Source of the DNA: Psychroflexus planctonicus
Lineage (GTDB): Bacteria; Bacteroidota; Bacteroidia; Flavobacteriales; Flavobacteriaceae
NCBI RefSeq assembly: GCF_014640195.1
Contig: NZ_BMGM01000001.1
Span: 248,001 to 312,000 of the forward strand
DNA: 64,000 bases
Direction: 5' to 3'
The position numbers were made by a program, and so were the translations under genes. Under the pieces are notes generated by a model. That model ran no database searches and was not told the DNA's origin. It was given only the letters and a program-made list of their open reading frames with translations. Each line of letters begins with the position of its first letter. Position 1 is the stretch's first letter. Below are positions 46,200-55,101 of this stretch, in pieces.

Positions 46200-46928
46200 A
46201 TGAAATTACACCACTTTACATTTACACTCGTTGCAAGTCTCCTCTTGGCTTGCAATTCTACCGCACCTAAAACACAAACCGAAAAACACAGCTATCCCGA
46301 TACCAAAGTGGTCAGCGCCATGAAAGAAGTGATGTGGAAAGGAAAACTAGGAAGCCAAATTGATTTAGACAGTATTTCCAACACCAAAGGACTGTACGGA
46401 ATTGGGCCGCTGAGTTATTTAAAAGGAGAATTGCTGATTAACAACGGAAAAAGTTATGTTTCTAAAGTAACTTCAGATTCCACCATGCAAGTAGTGCAAA
46501 CTTATGCTGCTTCTGCACCCTTTTTTGTATACACCCACGTAAACGAATGGAACGAAGTAGCATTGCCTGAAGAAATAAAAAACATTCAAGATGTGGAGCA
46601 GTTTCTACAGCGCGAAACAGTCGACTTAAAAAGACCTTTTGCCTTTAAGTTAGTAGGTAATGTGACCAGTGCGAAAATTCATATTCAAAATTTACCGAAA
46701 GGAAGTAAGGTATCTTCACCAGAAGAAGCGCATCGCGGGCAAACCAACTATGCTATTCAAAATGAAGAAGTTGAAATTATCGGATTTTTCTCTACCGAAC
46801 ATCAAGGAATTTTCACCCACCACGATTCGTTTGTACACCTGCATTTAATCACCAAAGATGAAAGCCAAATGGGACATCTAGACGAGCTGCAAATTAAGGA
46901 CATGAAATTGTATTTGCCTAAAAAATAG
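46200..46928 (+). CDS. Acetolactate-decarboxylase-like lipoprotein
   Basis: A 242-residue protein of the BudA/AlsD fold. It starts with a lipoprotein signal peptide (MKLHHFTFTLVASLLLACNS). Conserved BudA blocks are TKGLYGIGPLSYLKGELLIN, FVYTHVNEWNEVALPEE and the C-terminal zinc-site segment HHDSFVHLHLITKDESQMGH. BudA normally decarboxylates acetolactate to acetoin in the cytoplasm. A lipid anchor suggests an envelope location and possibly another substrate. The frame is open from 46170, inside the SDR gene, but ATG 46200 gives the signal peptide. Confidence 0.82.
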   Translation: MKLHHFTFTLVASLLLACNSTAPKTQTEKHSYPDTKVVSAMKEVMWKGKLGSQIDLDSISNTKGLYGIGPLSYLKGELLINNGKSYVSKVTSDSTMQVVQTYAASAPFFVYTHVNEWNEVALPEEIKNIQDVEQFLQRETVDLKRPFAFKLVGNVTSAKIHIQNLPKGSKVSSPEEAHRGQTNYAIQNEEVEIIGFFSTEHQGIFTHHDSFVHLHLITKDESQMGHLDELQIKDMKLYLPKK

Positions 46929-47141
46929 CTTGACACTTTTTTTGCGTTGCAAATGGGTTGGATGCTCCTATAAGTCTCGATGAATGCAATAATGCTTTTT
47001 TAAAATTGTAGGTAATAAAACTGACAAATATCATTTTTATACTGTTTCGTGTTTCTTGTGCTACCTTAGTTACAAAGCTAAAAAACGGATGTATTTATTT
47101 TTGAAACTAGTAATTGGTCTCACTTTAATTGCATTTACATC

Positions 47142-48158
47142 ATGAAGTTTTTTATCTACACTACTTTTATTTTTTTACTGATCAGTTGTGATTCTTCTCC
47201 CAAAAAAGGAGCTTATACCAAAATCGTATCCGAACCCAAAAGTGAACTGCATCAACAAGCATCTAGTTTGTTTAGCTCTGTGAATTCTTTGCCTAATCAA
47301 GAACTTTCTGCTGAAAAAATTGCACTTGGAAAAAAATTGTATTTTGATAAACGCTTATCGAAAAACAATAGCATTAGTTGTAATTCCTGCCATAATTTGA
47401 GTACCTATGGGGTAGATAATTTGGCAACATCTCCCGGAGACACCAAAGAATTTGGAACTCGTAATTCTCCTAGTGTAATTTATGCTCATTTACATACTTC
47501 TCAATTTTGGGATGGTAGAGCTAAAGATGTAGAGGAGCAAGCAGGAATGCCTATTTTAAATCCAGTTGAGCATGCAATTCCCGATAGTTTGTACTTGGAG
47601 AACAAACTGGCTCAGGTTGATGATTACGTTCAAAGTTTTGCTAAAGTGTATCCTAAAGAAGGCCTAACCTATACCAATATCACAAATGCTATTGGTGCTT
47701 TCGAAAGACAAATGTCTCCAGTAAGTCAATTCGATTTATACTTAGATGGAGATGAAGCTGCGCTGAATACAAAACAGAAAAAAGGCCTGCAAGCTTTTAT
47801 AGATAACGCCTGTATTGCCTGTCATGCTGGTGTTCCCCTTGGTGGAAAAATGATGCAAAAGTTCGGATTATTTGATGATTACTGGAACTATACTAAAAGT
47901 GAAACAATAGATAAAGGACTAGCTGAAGTTACTGGCAAGAAATCCCATGAATATATGTTTAAAGTTCCTAGCTTAAGAAACATAACCAAAACCAGTCCGT
48001 ATTTTCATGATGGCTCTGTAGAAAGCTTAGAAGAAAGCATTAAAATCATGGCCAAGTTACAGAGCAACAAAGATATTAGCGATGAAGATATTGAAGCCAT
48101 AATGGCCTTCTTTGAATCACTTGAAGCAGATCTTGATGATTCCATGAAAACACTTTAA
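47142..48158 (+). CDS. Di-haem cytochrome c peroxidase, lipoprotein
   Basis: A 338-residue periplasmic enzyme of the CCP/MauG family. The signal peptide ends FLLISCDSS with a lipobox Cys. Two haem c sites are visible: CNSCH at 80-84 and CIACH at 224-228. Family blocks GKKLYFDKRLSKNNSISC, FWDGRAKDVEEQA and FKVPSLRNITKTSPYFHDGS are present. It reduces hydrogen peroxide with electrons from a cytochrome or similar donor. A stem-loop follows, and the tRNA-Ala element begins about 200 bases downstream. Confidence 0.95.
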   Translation: MKFFIYTTFIFLLISCDSSPKKGAYTKIVSEPKSELHQQASSLFSSVNSLPNQELSAEKIALGKKLYFDKRLSKNNSISCNSCHNLSTYGVDNLATSPGDTKEFGTRNSPSVIYAHLHTSQFWDGRAKDVEEQAGMPILNPVEHAIPDSLYLENKLAQVDDYVQSFAKVYPKEGLTYTNITNAIGAFERQMSPVSQFDLYLDGDEAALNTKQKKGLQAFIDNACIACHAGVPLGGKMMQKFGLFDDYWNYTKSETIDKGLAEVTGKKSHEYMFKVPSLRNITKTSPYFHDGSVESLEESIKIMAKLQSNKDISDEDIEAIMAFFESLEADLDDSMKTL

Positions 48159-48179
48159 TAAACAAAAACGAGCGTAAAT

Positions 48180-48209
48180 AAAGCCGTTTCAAAATTGAAA
48201 CGGCTTTGT
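48180..48209 (+). terminator. Terminator after the cytochrome c peroxidase gene
   Basis: AAAGCCGTTTC (48180-48190) pairs with GAAACGGCTTT (48197-48207) around AAAATT. The T tract is short (TTTGTT). It runs directly into the first att-like sequence at 48209. Confidence 0.75.
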
Positions 48210-48223
48210 TGTGGAGAATATCG
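48209..48223. repeat. Extra att-like copy outside the element
   Basis: TTGTGGAGAATATCG, identical to the element's two att repeats, 144 bases to the left of the left att. The 129 bases between the copies hold a second hairpin (AACCACTTT/AAAGTGGTT, 48330-48349) and no gene. It may be a scar of an earlier integration at the same site. Confidence 0.7.
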
Positions 48224-48352
48224 CCCCGAAACGTCGGGGGAATTCCGTAAATGAGAAAATATTCAATTTTTAATACATTTACGAGGATGCTCGCAAAAGC
48301 GGCACCGATGACTCCATTAAAAAATAAAAAACCACTTTAAAAAGTGGTTGTG

Positions 48353-48367
48353 TTGTGGAGAATATCG
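48353..48367. repeat. Left attachment site (attL) of the tRNA-Ala element
   Basis: TTGTGGAGAATATCG matches 55750-55764 exactly, where the last 12 bases are the tRNA-Ala 3' end. Similarity continues weakly for some ten bases (CGAAC shared). The copies bound an island that starts with an integrase gene. Confidence 0.85.
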
Positions 48368-48461
48368 AACCCGAACGAGCAACCACCACAACAAACAACA
48401 ACTTTAAAAGCTAGTAAATATAAGCATTTATAAAATAGTACATTGAAATAAAGCTAACTTA

Positions 48462-48533
48462 ATCGAACAAAGTAGCAATATATCGAACAAAAATCGAACA
48501 AAAGTATTATCTTTGATATTGTCTAAAACGTAC
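48462..48533. promoter_or_regulatory. Left arm-type sites and integrase promoter
   Basis: ATCGAACAAA occurs three times (48462-48471, 48482-48491, 48493-48502) and once at the right end (55708-55717). TTGTCTAAAACGTAC is at 48519-48533 and again at 55610-55624. These fit integrase or excisionase arm sites. A -7 motif TATCTTTG (48508-48515) between them is a likely int promoter, so the sites could also control int. Confidence 0.6.
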
Positions 48534-48551
48534 TAATTTAAAGCAATATCA

Positions 48552-49805
48552 ATGGCAACGATTAATTTTTATTACAGAAGTAAAAAAGAACAATCTTATT
48601 TAACCGCAAAGCTGAGGTTTAGTTTCAATAAAAAACCTTTTGTTATAACGGCAAAAACAAAAACAAACACCAGTTTAGAAGTTTGGCAAAAAATAGATGC
48701 TAAACGTATTGACGACGGCGAAATAAAAGACCAAGTTATTGACTTGAAAAAAGACTTATCTAAACTAGAAAAATTTGTTTTAAACAACTTTGAAGCTGAG
48801 CCGAACAAATACAAGCCAACTCAAAAACAATGGCTAAAAAGTACCTTAGATACGTTCTACAATCCCGAAAACCAAGCCCCGACGGGTTTAGTTGACTATC
48901 TAAACTTTTATTTAGAAAATAGAAATACTGAAATAAAGAAACATTTAAAATTCAAGTTCAAAGCTTTAAAATCAAAACTTGAAGCACTTGAAGCACAAAA
49001 GAAAACTCAATACGAAATCAAAGACGTAAACGAAAGTTTTAAAAATACTTTTGTCGAGTTCCTAAAAGAAAAAAGCTATTCACAAAACTACACTAGAAAA
49101 CAATTCGGCTTTTTAAAACAGCTTTGTAATCATGCAAAATACAACGGGCTTGAAGTAAGCCCACAACTTGACAAACTAAACGTAAAAGGCGAGAAAACCC
49201 CTAAAATTTATTTAACGCTTGCAGAACTTGAACAAATAGAACAAACCAACTTCAAAAGCGACGAATTAAAAGCGACTAGAGACTGGCTTTTAATTAGTTG
49301 TTATTGTGGGCAACGAGTATCGGACTTTTTAAGGTTTACCCCCGAAATGATAAGAACCGAGAACGGCAAACACTTAATCGAGTTCACACAAAAGAAAACC
49401 AGTAAAACAATGACAATCCCGCTTCATAAAAAAATACTAGATATTATTGAAGCCAACGGCGGGAAGTTCCCTAAAAAACTAATCGACCAAAAATACAACA
49501 AGTATCTAAAAGATGTTTGCGAACTGGCTGAGGTAAACGAGCCAACCAAAGGGCGTAAATTGATAAATTTAGGAACGAAAAAAGAACCGCTTTACAGATA
49601 CAAAACAGACTACTATCCAAAGCACGAATTAATAAGTTCCCACGTAGGGCGACGTTCCTTTGCAACTAACTTTTACGGCAAAATACCGACCACGTTTTTA
49701 ATTTACATTACTGGACATAGCACCGAAGCAATGTTTTTAAACTACATAGGCAAAAGCAATAAAGATTTAGCCCTCGAAGTATCGGACTATTTTAATACAC
49801 TTTAA
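48552..49805 (+). CDS. Tyrosine recombinase / integrase of the tRNA-Ala element
   Basis: A 417-residue integrase of the Bacteroidota transposon/phage type. It has an N-terminal arm-binding domain (about 1-80), a SAM-like core-binding domain (110-200) and a catalytic domain. Catalytic residues visible are Arg255 in YCGQRVSDF, Lys282 in TQKKTSK, His364 and Arg367 in HVGRRSF, His389 in TGHS and nucleophile Tyr398 in FLNYIG. It should catalyse recombination between the att repeats at the tRNA-Ala 3' end. The set of active-site residues is complete, so it is probably functional. Confidence 0.95.
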   Translation: MATINFYYRSKKEQSYLTAKLRFSFNKKPFVITAKTKTNTSLEVWQKIDAKRIDDGEIKDQVIDLKKDLSKLEKFVLNNFEAEPNKYKPTQKQWLKSTLDTFYNPENQAPTGLVDYLNFYLENRNTEIKKHLKFKFKALKSKLEALEAQKKTQYEIKDVNESFKNTFVEFLKEKSYSQNYTRKQFGFLKQLCNHAKYNGLEVSPQLDKLNVKGEKTPKIYLTLAELEQIEQTNFKSDELKATRDWLLISCYCGQRVSDFLRFTPEMIRTENGKHLIEFTQKKTSKTMTIPLHKKILDIIEANGGKFPKKLIDQKYNKYLKDVCELAEVNEPTKGRKLINLGTKKEPLYRYKTDYYPKHELISSHVGRRSFATNFYGKIPTTFLIYITGHSTEAMFLNYIGKSNKDLALEVSDYFNTL

Positions 49806-49816
49806 AACCTCAGCAA

Positions 49817-51670
49817 ATGGAAACAAGAAAAAACGATTTTTTAGTTAGTTGGGAATTTTTAAAAATTGTAAAAACGGAAGCTTATAATATTACGTTCAAT
49901 TACGAGAATGAAAATAAACTAATTGCTTCTATAAAAAACCCTTACTTAATTACACTTTTTTTAATAGAAACAAACTTAAAAGAAAAACTAATTAATATTG
50001 ATGTAATACCTTATAAAGCCAACAACGATATAAGTTTTGATTATAAAAAACAAGCATTTTTAAACTTAAAATATATCTTTGGAAAAGGATATTTAGACGG
50101 ACAAAATCACTACAACAAAGAAATAAAAAACGCCTTAAATACTTTTTATCTAAATGATTTTAATAGGCTTAAGACCGAATTTGATTTTTTGTATAATGAA
50201 AAAAAATATTCGCTTGACAACAAAGGAAAAAAAAAGGAAACAATTACTCAGTTTAGATTTGAGTACAAGCCTTTTAGTTTTTCTGAATTAAATGTTTACA
50301 AGTGGGGATTTTTAACAGCAATTGAAAATAATTTATTTGACTTTGCAAGTGAAAAACCTTACTTAATTGACTTAACAAAAAGAACACAAAGCGTAAGACC
50401 TAAAAATATAGCAGAAAAGATAAATGCTATTTGGATAAAAATAAGATACACCAAAAAGTTAAAAGGTAACCTCAACTTTGACGATGTCAAATCAAACTTC
50501 ATAGACTCACTAGAACTATTTAAAACTTTAGAAAAACACCACTTAAACAAGTTAGAAACAAAGGAATTAAGGGGCGAAATAATAGAAGCCTTAGAGAAAA
50601 TAGAATTTGAACTTGAAACAATAGACCAACGTAGATTTATAAGCAAACTTATTGCAGAATTTGAAGACACAAAAAAAATCAACCCTTTTACTATAACAAT
50701 CAGTTTAACAAGTATTTTCTATAAACTAAAAAATGATATTAAAAACAACAAAAAAATTGACTTGATTGACCTAAAAAATAGAATAAATAGGGCAAAAGAG
50801 TTTTATAGAATAGTTCAAAATAATGATTTCGATAAAACTGAGATTGAAAACTTAAAGGACGATATAAATGATTTGCTAACTAAAATTGAAAATGAATTTG
50901 CCGAAGCAAAAGACAAAGACAAAAGATTTATAGCTGAGCTAATTGAAGACTTCAAAAGTATTGACTTAGATTTAAAAATGTTTGAAAATAAACACTTTAC
51001 AACAATGGCAACAACAAAAGAGAGAGTTCATAAAAGAATAGCAATTGAAGCCTTTTTTAAGGTATTAAAAGAAGTTTCAGACCCTAAGACAACCTACAAG
51101 GGGGTAATAATTAATACAGCCAACTGGAACGAGTTAAAAGACTTGTTTTTTGAGCAAAGAATGAAAGCCTATGAAAGTAGCTTAAATAGTTCAGAAAAAA
51201 TAAAACTTGAAAACGAACTACTCGACCAACTAAAAAACGAAAGCGAAAGCATTTTAAAAGGAATAAAAAAACAACAATTCAATACTTTAGTAGATAGGTA
51301 TAAAAGCTTACTGAATACACCACAAAAAAAGACAAAAAACAAGCCTACTTTTGAAGACTTCTTTACTGGCATAGAAAAACAACAAATAGAACAATTAAAA
51401 GACTTCTCAAATGGTTTTAACTCAAAAAAATCAGCTATTTTTATTGACTTGCTTTATAATGAATTTAGGGTTTTAGATGTAATACCAGGAAACAAAAAAG
51501 GCAAAAGCCCAAAGGACTTTGCAAAGTTATTTAATACTGAAACCTACTCAGGTCTAAATGATTTTTTTGATAAGTCAAAAACTTTCAATGGGATAAAACT
51601 TACTTATAAAGACCAAGAGCAAAGCGAATATTTACAAATGAAAACACGACTTGAAACAATCTTAAAATAG
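49817..51670 (+). CDS. Unknown coiled-coil protein of the tRNA-Ala element with internal repeats
   Basis: A 617-residue Lys/Glu/Asn-rich protein that I do not recognise. The N-terminal third is mixed alpha/beta (FKIV, NYENENKLIASIKNPYLI, then KAFLNLKYIFGKG). The rest is mostly helical and contains a degenerate ~50-residue repeat: residues 233-283 end in RRFISKLIAEFED and 328-380 end in KRFIAELIEDFKS, with a looser third copy about 455-500. It starts 11 bases after int and ends before the operator-rich gap at 51671-51780. No signal peptide or membrane segment is visible. Confidence 0.8.
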   Translation: METRKNDFLVSWEFLKIVKTEAYNITFNYENENKLIASIKNPYLITLFLIETNLKEKLINIDVIPYKANNDISFDYKKQAFLNLKYIFGKGYLDGQNHYNKEIKNALNTFYLNDFNRLKTEFDFLYNEKKYSLDNKGKKKETITQFRFEYKPFSFSELNVYKWGFLTAIENNLFDFASEKPYLIDLTKRTQSVRPKNIAEKINAIWIKIRYTKKLKGNLNFDDVKSNFIDSLELFKTLEKHHLNKLETKELRGEIIEALEKIEFELETIDQRRFISKLIAEFEDTKKINPFTITISLTSIFYKLKNDIKNNKKIDLIDLKNRINRAKEFYRIVQNNDFDKTEIENLKDDINDLLTKIENEFAEAKDKDKRFIAELIEDFKSIDLDLKMFENKHFTTMATTKERVHKRIAIEAFFKVLKEVSDPKTTYKGVIINTANWNELKDLFFEQRMKAYESSLNSSEKIKLENELLDQLKNESESILKGIKKQQFNTLVDRYKSLLNTPQKKTKNKPTFEDFFTGIEKQQIEQLKDFSNGFNSKKSAIFIDLLYNEFRVLDVIPGNKKGKSPKDFAKLFNTETYSGLNDFFDKSKTFNGIKLTYKDQEQSEYLQMKTRLETILK

Positions 51671-51687
51671 CTTGATTATTGTTTATA

Positions 51688-51750
51688 CTTGATTATCAAG
51701 TTTAATCAATTGATTATCAATGTTTTAGACCTAATAACTCTATAATTTTG
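51688..51750 (+). promoter_or_regulatory. Operator-like palindromes and -7 promoter before the HTH gene
   Basis: Two perfect palindromes lie in tandem: CTTGATTATCAAG (51688-51700) and TAATCAATTGATTA (51703-51716). GTTTTAGAC (51722-51730) is the inverse of the GTCTAAAAC seen at both element ends. TAATTTTG (51743-51750) fits the -7 consensus, 31 bases before the HTH gene. This looks like the element's regulatory switch region. Confidence 0.6.
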
Positions 51751-51780
51751 GTTTTGAATTAATTTTTAAAATCTAAAAGA

Positions 51781-52077
51781 ATGAGTTATTCAGAACCAGT
51801 ACAATTTGTACAAATCACAACGGACGAACTGGCAAAGCTAATCGACCAAAAAATTAGCGACAACCTCAACAACTTCAAAAAGGAGTTTCTAAGCAAAGAA
51901 GCCGACGATGAACTACTAACTAGAGAGCAAACGGCTGAGTTCTTACAAGTCGATGTTTCTACTTTGTACTTGTGGGCTAAAAAGGGTAAAATCAAACCTT
52001 ATGGAATTGGCAAACGTCGCTATTATAAGCGAAGCGAGTTAATCGAATGTTTAACCCAAATTAGACAACTAAATTAA
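51781..52077 (+). CDS. HTH_17 / excisionase-family DNA-binding protein
   Basis: A 98-residue protein with a helical N-terminal tail and a MerR-like winged helix: LLTREQTAEFLQVDVSTLYL then WAKKGKIKPYGIGKRRYYKR. This is the excisionase-type HTH_17 domain found in many Bacteroidota mobile elements. It is the first gene after the palindromic regulatory region and lies 9 bases before the next small gene. A role as excisionase or as repressor/activator of the replication operon is likely, but which is not determined. Confidence 0.88.
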   Translation: MSYSEPVQFVQITTDELAKLIDQKISDNLNNFKKEFLSKEADDELLTREQTAEFLQVDVSTLYLWAKKGKIKPYGIGKRRYYKRSELIECLTQIRQLN

Positions 52078-52085
52078 ATAAGGCT

Positions 52086-52391
52086 ATGAGTACAAAAGAT
52101 ACAAATAGCCTTAACAATGCTTTTAACGAGAAGCACAACAAAGATAAGGCTTTAACGCAAAGAAAACGAGTATTTAAAGCATTTTTTGAAGCACCTAAAA
52201 CGATGCTAATGGTATCGAACGAAACGGGTATTTTACGAGCTAATATTTGTAGATATGTCCGAACGTTTAGACAATCCGACAAAGTAGCTGAGGTTAAAAA
52301 AGGTTTATGTAAAATAAGCAACCACCGAGCGGGCTATTTAACAACCAATCCCGACCAGTTCCCTAAGTCAAACCAATTCAAAATGTTTTAA
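52086..52391 (+). CDS. Small putative winged-helix protein of the element
   Basis: A 101-residue basic protein. The middle part (KRVFKAFFEAPKTMLMVSNE then TGILRANICRYVRTFRQSDK) reads as a helix-turn-helix, and KGLCKISNHRAGYLTTNPDQ then FPKSNQFKMF is a conserved tail I associate with similar small proteins in Bacteroidota phages and conjugative elements. It is 8 bases after the HTH_17 gene and 2 bases before the replication gene. It probably helps regulation or replication. The function is not established. Confidence 0.72.
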   Translation: MSTKDTNSLNNAFNEKHNKDKALTQRKRVFKAFFEAPKTMLMVSNETGILRANICRYVRTFRQSDKVAEVKKGLCKISNHRAGYLTTNPDQFPKSNQFKMF

Positions 52392-52393
52392 AT

Positions 52394-54754
52394 ATGAGTT
52401 TTAATAAATTAGACAACTTTATAAAGAATTGGGAAACTAAGTTTACCAATAGAATAGAACAAGCCGTAAAAAGTAGAAAAGAAGTATTCTTACTTTCGGA
52501 CGCCATAAAGAAAAGCACCACTAAAAACAGACGTTCAGAATTGGACGAAGTAATGATACATTTTTTAGAATACATTGGTAAGAACCCACTAAATAAAAAT
52601 GATTATTTTAAATATTTGAATAGTTACAAAAAAGGCAAAGAGTTAAATATTGAATATTTTAAACACGATAAGGAACTTTTATTTGAGCTATACAACAAAA
52701 TAGATGAGTCCCCAGATTATAGTCCGTTTTCAATTGAGAACTGGAAAACCTATGTTTTGTTTATGCTTCTTAAATTTAATAACGTTTACGAGCCTAAGAC
52801 AATGGACGAAGTATTTAGCGTTAAGGTTAACGGAAGTCGTGAATACAACCCGCTTACAAAGCTTACACGACCGTTAAGGGGGATGCTTCCCAGTTCTTTA
52901 AAATTAGTTCAGTATGATATTTCGAGAGCTTACCCTACTTTTATTGATATGGAGCTTAGTATTGAACGAAAAGAAGACGTTTATAGCCTTATAGATAAAC
53001 GCAAATTCAATATGCTACTAAATACACACAAGGAGTGTAAAAACGCTAAAATTGAAGCTGTAAGGGGTCAATTGAGACCAGTTTACGGAAAGCGAGTTAA
53101 TGAAGTAATAACAGAAGACCGATTTAACAATAAAGGGAAACTATTTGAAGACCTAAGCAAGTACGAAAAAAAGTACATTAACAAGTTTATAAAAGCCAAC
53201 AATATTAAAAACTTTGTACGTCTTCACGATGCAATTTTTGTAGATGCTGAGACTGAAATAAAAGAACTTGTTTTTGATAAAATTACTTTTAAAAAGTCCG
53301 ATGTAGAACCGCCCGAAGTTGTAAACGATAAAAGGCTATTTTATGAAATTGACGGCAACAATAAAGTTAAGACTTCCCCAGTAAGCTATAAAGATTTTTT
53401 TGAACAAGAAAATTTCATAAGAGTTTCCATAAAAGACGAAGACACAATTACAATTTTTAAAGATAGTAATAATGTTGTGAAGCCTTTTAACCACAAAACC
53501 GACACCGTTTCATTTTTAAAAAGTAAAGTAAATGAATGCAATCCCGAGCCAATTGAAAATAAAATTGCAAAAGACAACAACAAAGATATTAAAGATAGTT
53601 TTTGCTTACTCGATGCCGTTCCACTTACTTACTATCGAGACAATGCAAATAGTTTTGGAATACCTTTTAAAAATGGTTTTGTCTTTTACAAAAAGGATAG
53701 CGAAAAACTTGAAGTAATACCTTACAAAAAAGTAAACGGATTTTTTCCTGAGCATCCAACACAAAAGCGAGAGTTTAAATACATTGAAGAGCCTCAAATA
53801 TCAATTTTTGAACGTTTCTTAACCTTAGTTTCAGTTGGCAAAGACCCAATAAAAGAAGCTTTAACGGAAGACGAACAAAAAACACAATTTCAATTTTTTA
53901 GAATGTTTGGTTACTTGCTTCACACTTACAAAGACCCGAGTTTTAGTCCGTCTATTATTTTGTCCGATTTTGGAGCTGACGACAATAGTAGAAACGGAAG
54001 ACGTGGGAAGTCTTTATTAGCCGAAGCAATAAAACAGGTGCAAAGATTAAACGAAAAGCGAGGGAACGAATTTGACGGAGGTTACCGTCATAGGTTTGCA
54101 GACCTTACAGAAGCTGACAAAGTTTATTTAATCGACGACGTAATGGCTAATTTTAATTATAATGACTTATACACAAATATTGTGGGAAGTATAAGCGTCG
54201 AACCAAAAGGAAAAAAAGCCCGAACAATAGACTTTAAGCAAACGCCTAAGTTTTTAATAACTACTAATTGGGCTGTAAGGTATGACGCAAACGCAAGTTC
54301 AACAAACGCCCGCTTTATGGAGTTTAAATTTGTCGACTATTTTAATATTAAACATAAACCAGTTGACTACTTTAAACATAGATTTTTTGAAGACTGGAAC
54401 GCTAAGCAATGGAATGAATTTTATAATTTTTGTTTTAGTTGTGTAGCTTCTTTTATTGAGTTCGGCCTCGATGCACCAAAATACGACAAAGATGTAGATA
54501 ATTATAGAGCTTATTTTTATAACGATACATTACTTAATGAATTTGAACGCATCTTAAACGAAGCAACGAGAGACAACGAAAAGGGTTTTAATGTGAGTGA
54601 GTTTTTAAGAATCTACAATACTGGCGGGAATACATTAAGGTTTGAAAAATTCTTTACTTCAAAAAACACAAAAACTCTAATTGATACTTATTTAAAGCAT
54701 CACAAAATTGAGCATAAATATAGGGAAGACTTAAAAAAATGGTTTGTTAATTAG
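52394..54754 (+). CDS. Replication protein: polymerase-like region fused to an SF3-type helicase
   Basis: A 786-residue protein. The C-terminal half is an SF3/D5-like AAA+ helicase: Walker A GRRGKS (535-540), Walker B VYLIDD (577-582), sensor KFLITTN (619-625) and an Arg-finger candidate Arg640 in STNARFMEF. The N-terminal half has three motifs in palm-polymerase order: YDISRAYPTFID (174-185, like motif A DxxSxYP), RPVYGKRVNE (228-237, like a motif B with YG), and RLHDAIFVD (276-284, like motif C of family A). No classical archaeo-eukaryotic primase motif was found. Small elements usually pair SF3 helicases with primases, so a polymerase-like partner would be unusual. The helicase call is firm; the polymerase call is tentative. 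Confidence 0.8.
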   Translation: MSFNKLDNFIKNWETKFTNRIEQAVKSRKEVFLLSDAIKKSTTKNRRSELDEVMIHFLEYIGKNPLNKNDYFKYLNSYKKGKELNIEYFKHDKELLFELYNKIDESPDYSPFSIENWKTYVLFMLLKFNNVYEPKTMDEVFSVKVNGSREYNPLTKLTRPLRGMLPSSLKLVQYDISRAYPTFIDMELSIERKEDVYSLIDKRKFNMLLNTHKECKNAKIEAVRGQLRPVYGKRVNEVITEDRFNNKGKLFEDLSKYEKKYINKFIKANNIKNFVRLHDAIFVDAETEIKELVFDKITFKKSDVEPPEVVNDKRLFYEIDGNNKVKTSPVSYKDFFEQENFIRVSIKDEDTITIFKDSNNVVKPFNHKTDTVSFLKSKVNECNPEPIENKIAKDNNKDIKDSFCLLDAVPLTYYRDNANSFGIPFKNGFVFYKKDSEKLEVIPYKKVNGFFPEHPTQKREFKYIEEPQISIFERFLTLVSVGKDPIKEALTEDEQKTQFQFFRMFGYLLHTYKDPSFSPSIILSDFGADDNSRNGRRGKSLLAEAIKQVQRLNEKRGNEFDGGYRHRFADLTEADKVYLIDDVMANFNYNDLYTNIVGSISVEPKGKKARTIDFKQTPKFLITTNWAVRYDANASSTNARFMEFKFVDYFNIKHKPVDYFKHRFFEDWNAKQWNEFYNFCFSCVASFIEFGLDAPKYDKDVDNYRAYFYNDTLLNEFERILNEATRDNEKGFNVSEFLRIYNTGGNTLRFEKFFTSKNTKTLIDTYLKHHKIEHKYREDLKKWFVN

Positions 54755-55023
54755 TTAACGTCATAAGCGTAATGTACATTACAGATGTAAAAAGGGCTTA
54801 AGGTATTATAAAACAATGCTTTAAGCCTTTACATTACAGATATGACGGTTATTTTAATAAAATGAGAATAAAATTTAAACTTGTGTAATTATAAATACAC
54901 ACACAACACGAATATTAATATTAATACATAAACTTTTATCCGTCATAAGCGTAATGTAATGATATAAGACAATAATATTCAAAAGCTTAACAACCAAAAA
55001 TAAGCGTAATATAAATTACAGAT
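54755..55023. repeat. Iteron-like repeats after the replication gene
   Basis: TAAGCGTAATGTA occurs at 54764-54776 and 54946-54958, with TAAGCGTAATATA at 55001-55013. The first two are preceded by CGTCA. ATTACAGAT follows at 54778-54786 and 55015-55023, and CATTACAGATATGACGG near 54832-54848 is an inverted composite. A hairpin pairs GGGCTTAA with TTAAGCCT around 54795-54830. Direct and inverted iterons beside a replication gene suggest an origin. No gene is present. Confidence 0.65.
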
Positions 55024-55101
55024 ATTACAGTTAACTGTTTTTTTTTACTGATTATCTACAACCGTAAAAAAACGGACATAAACGGAAAATCATACGAATC
55101 G

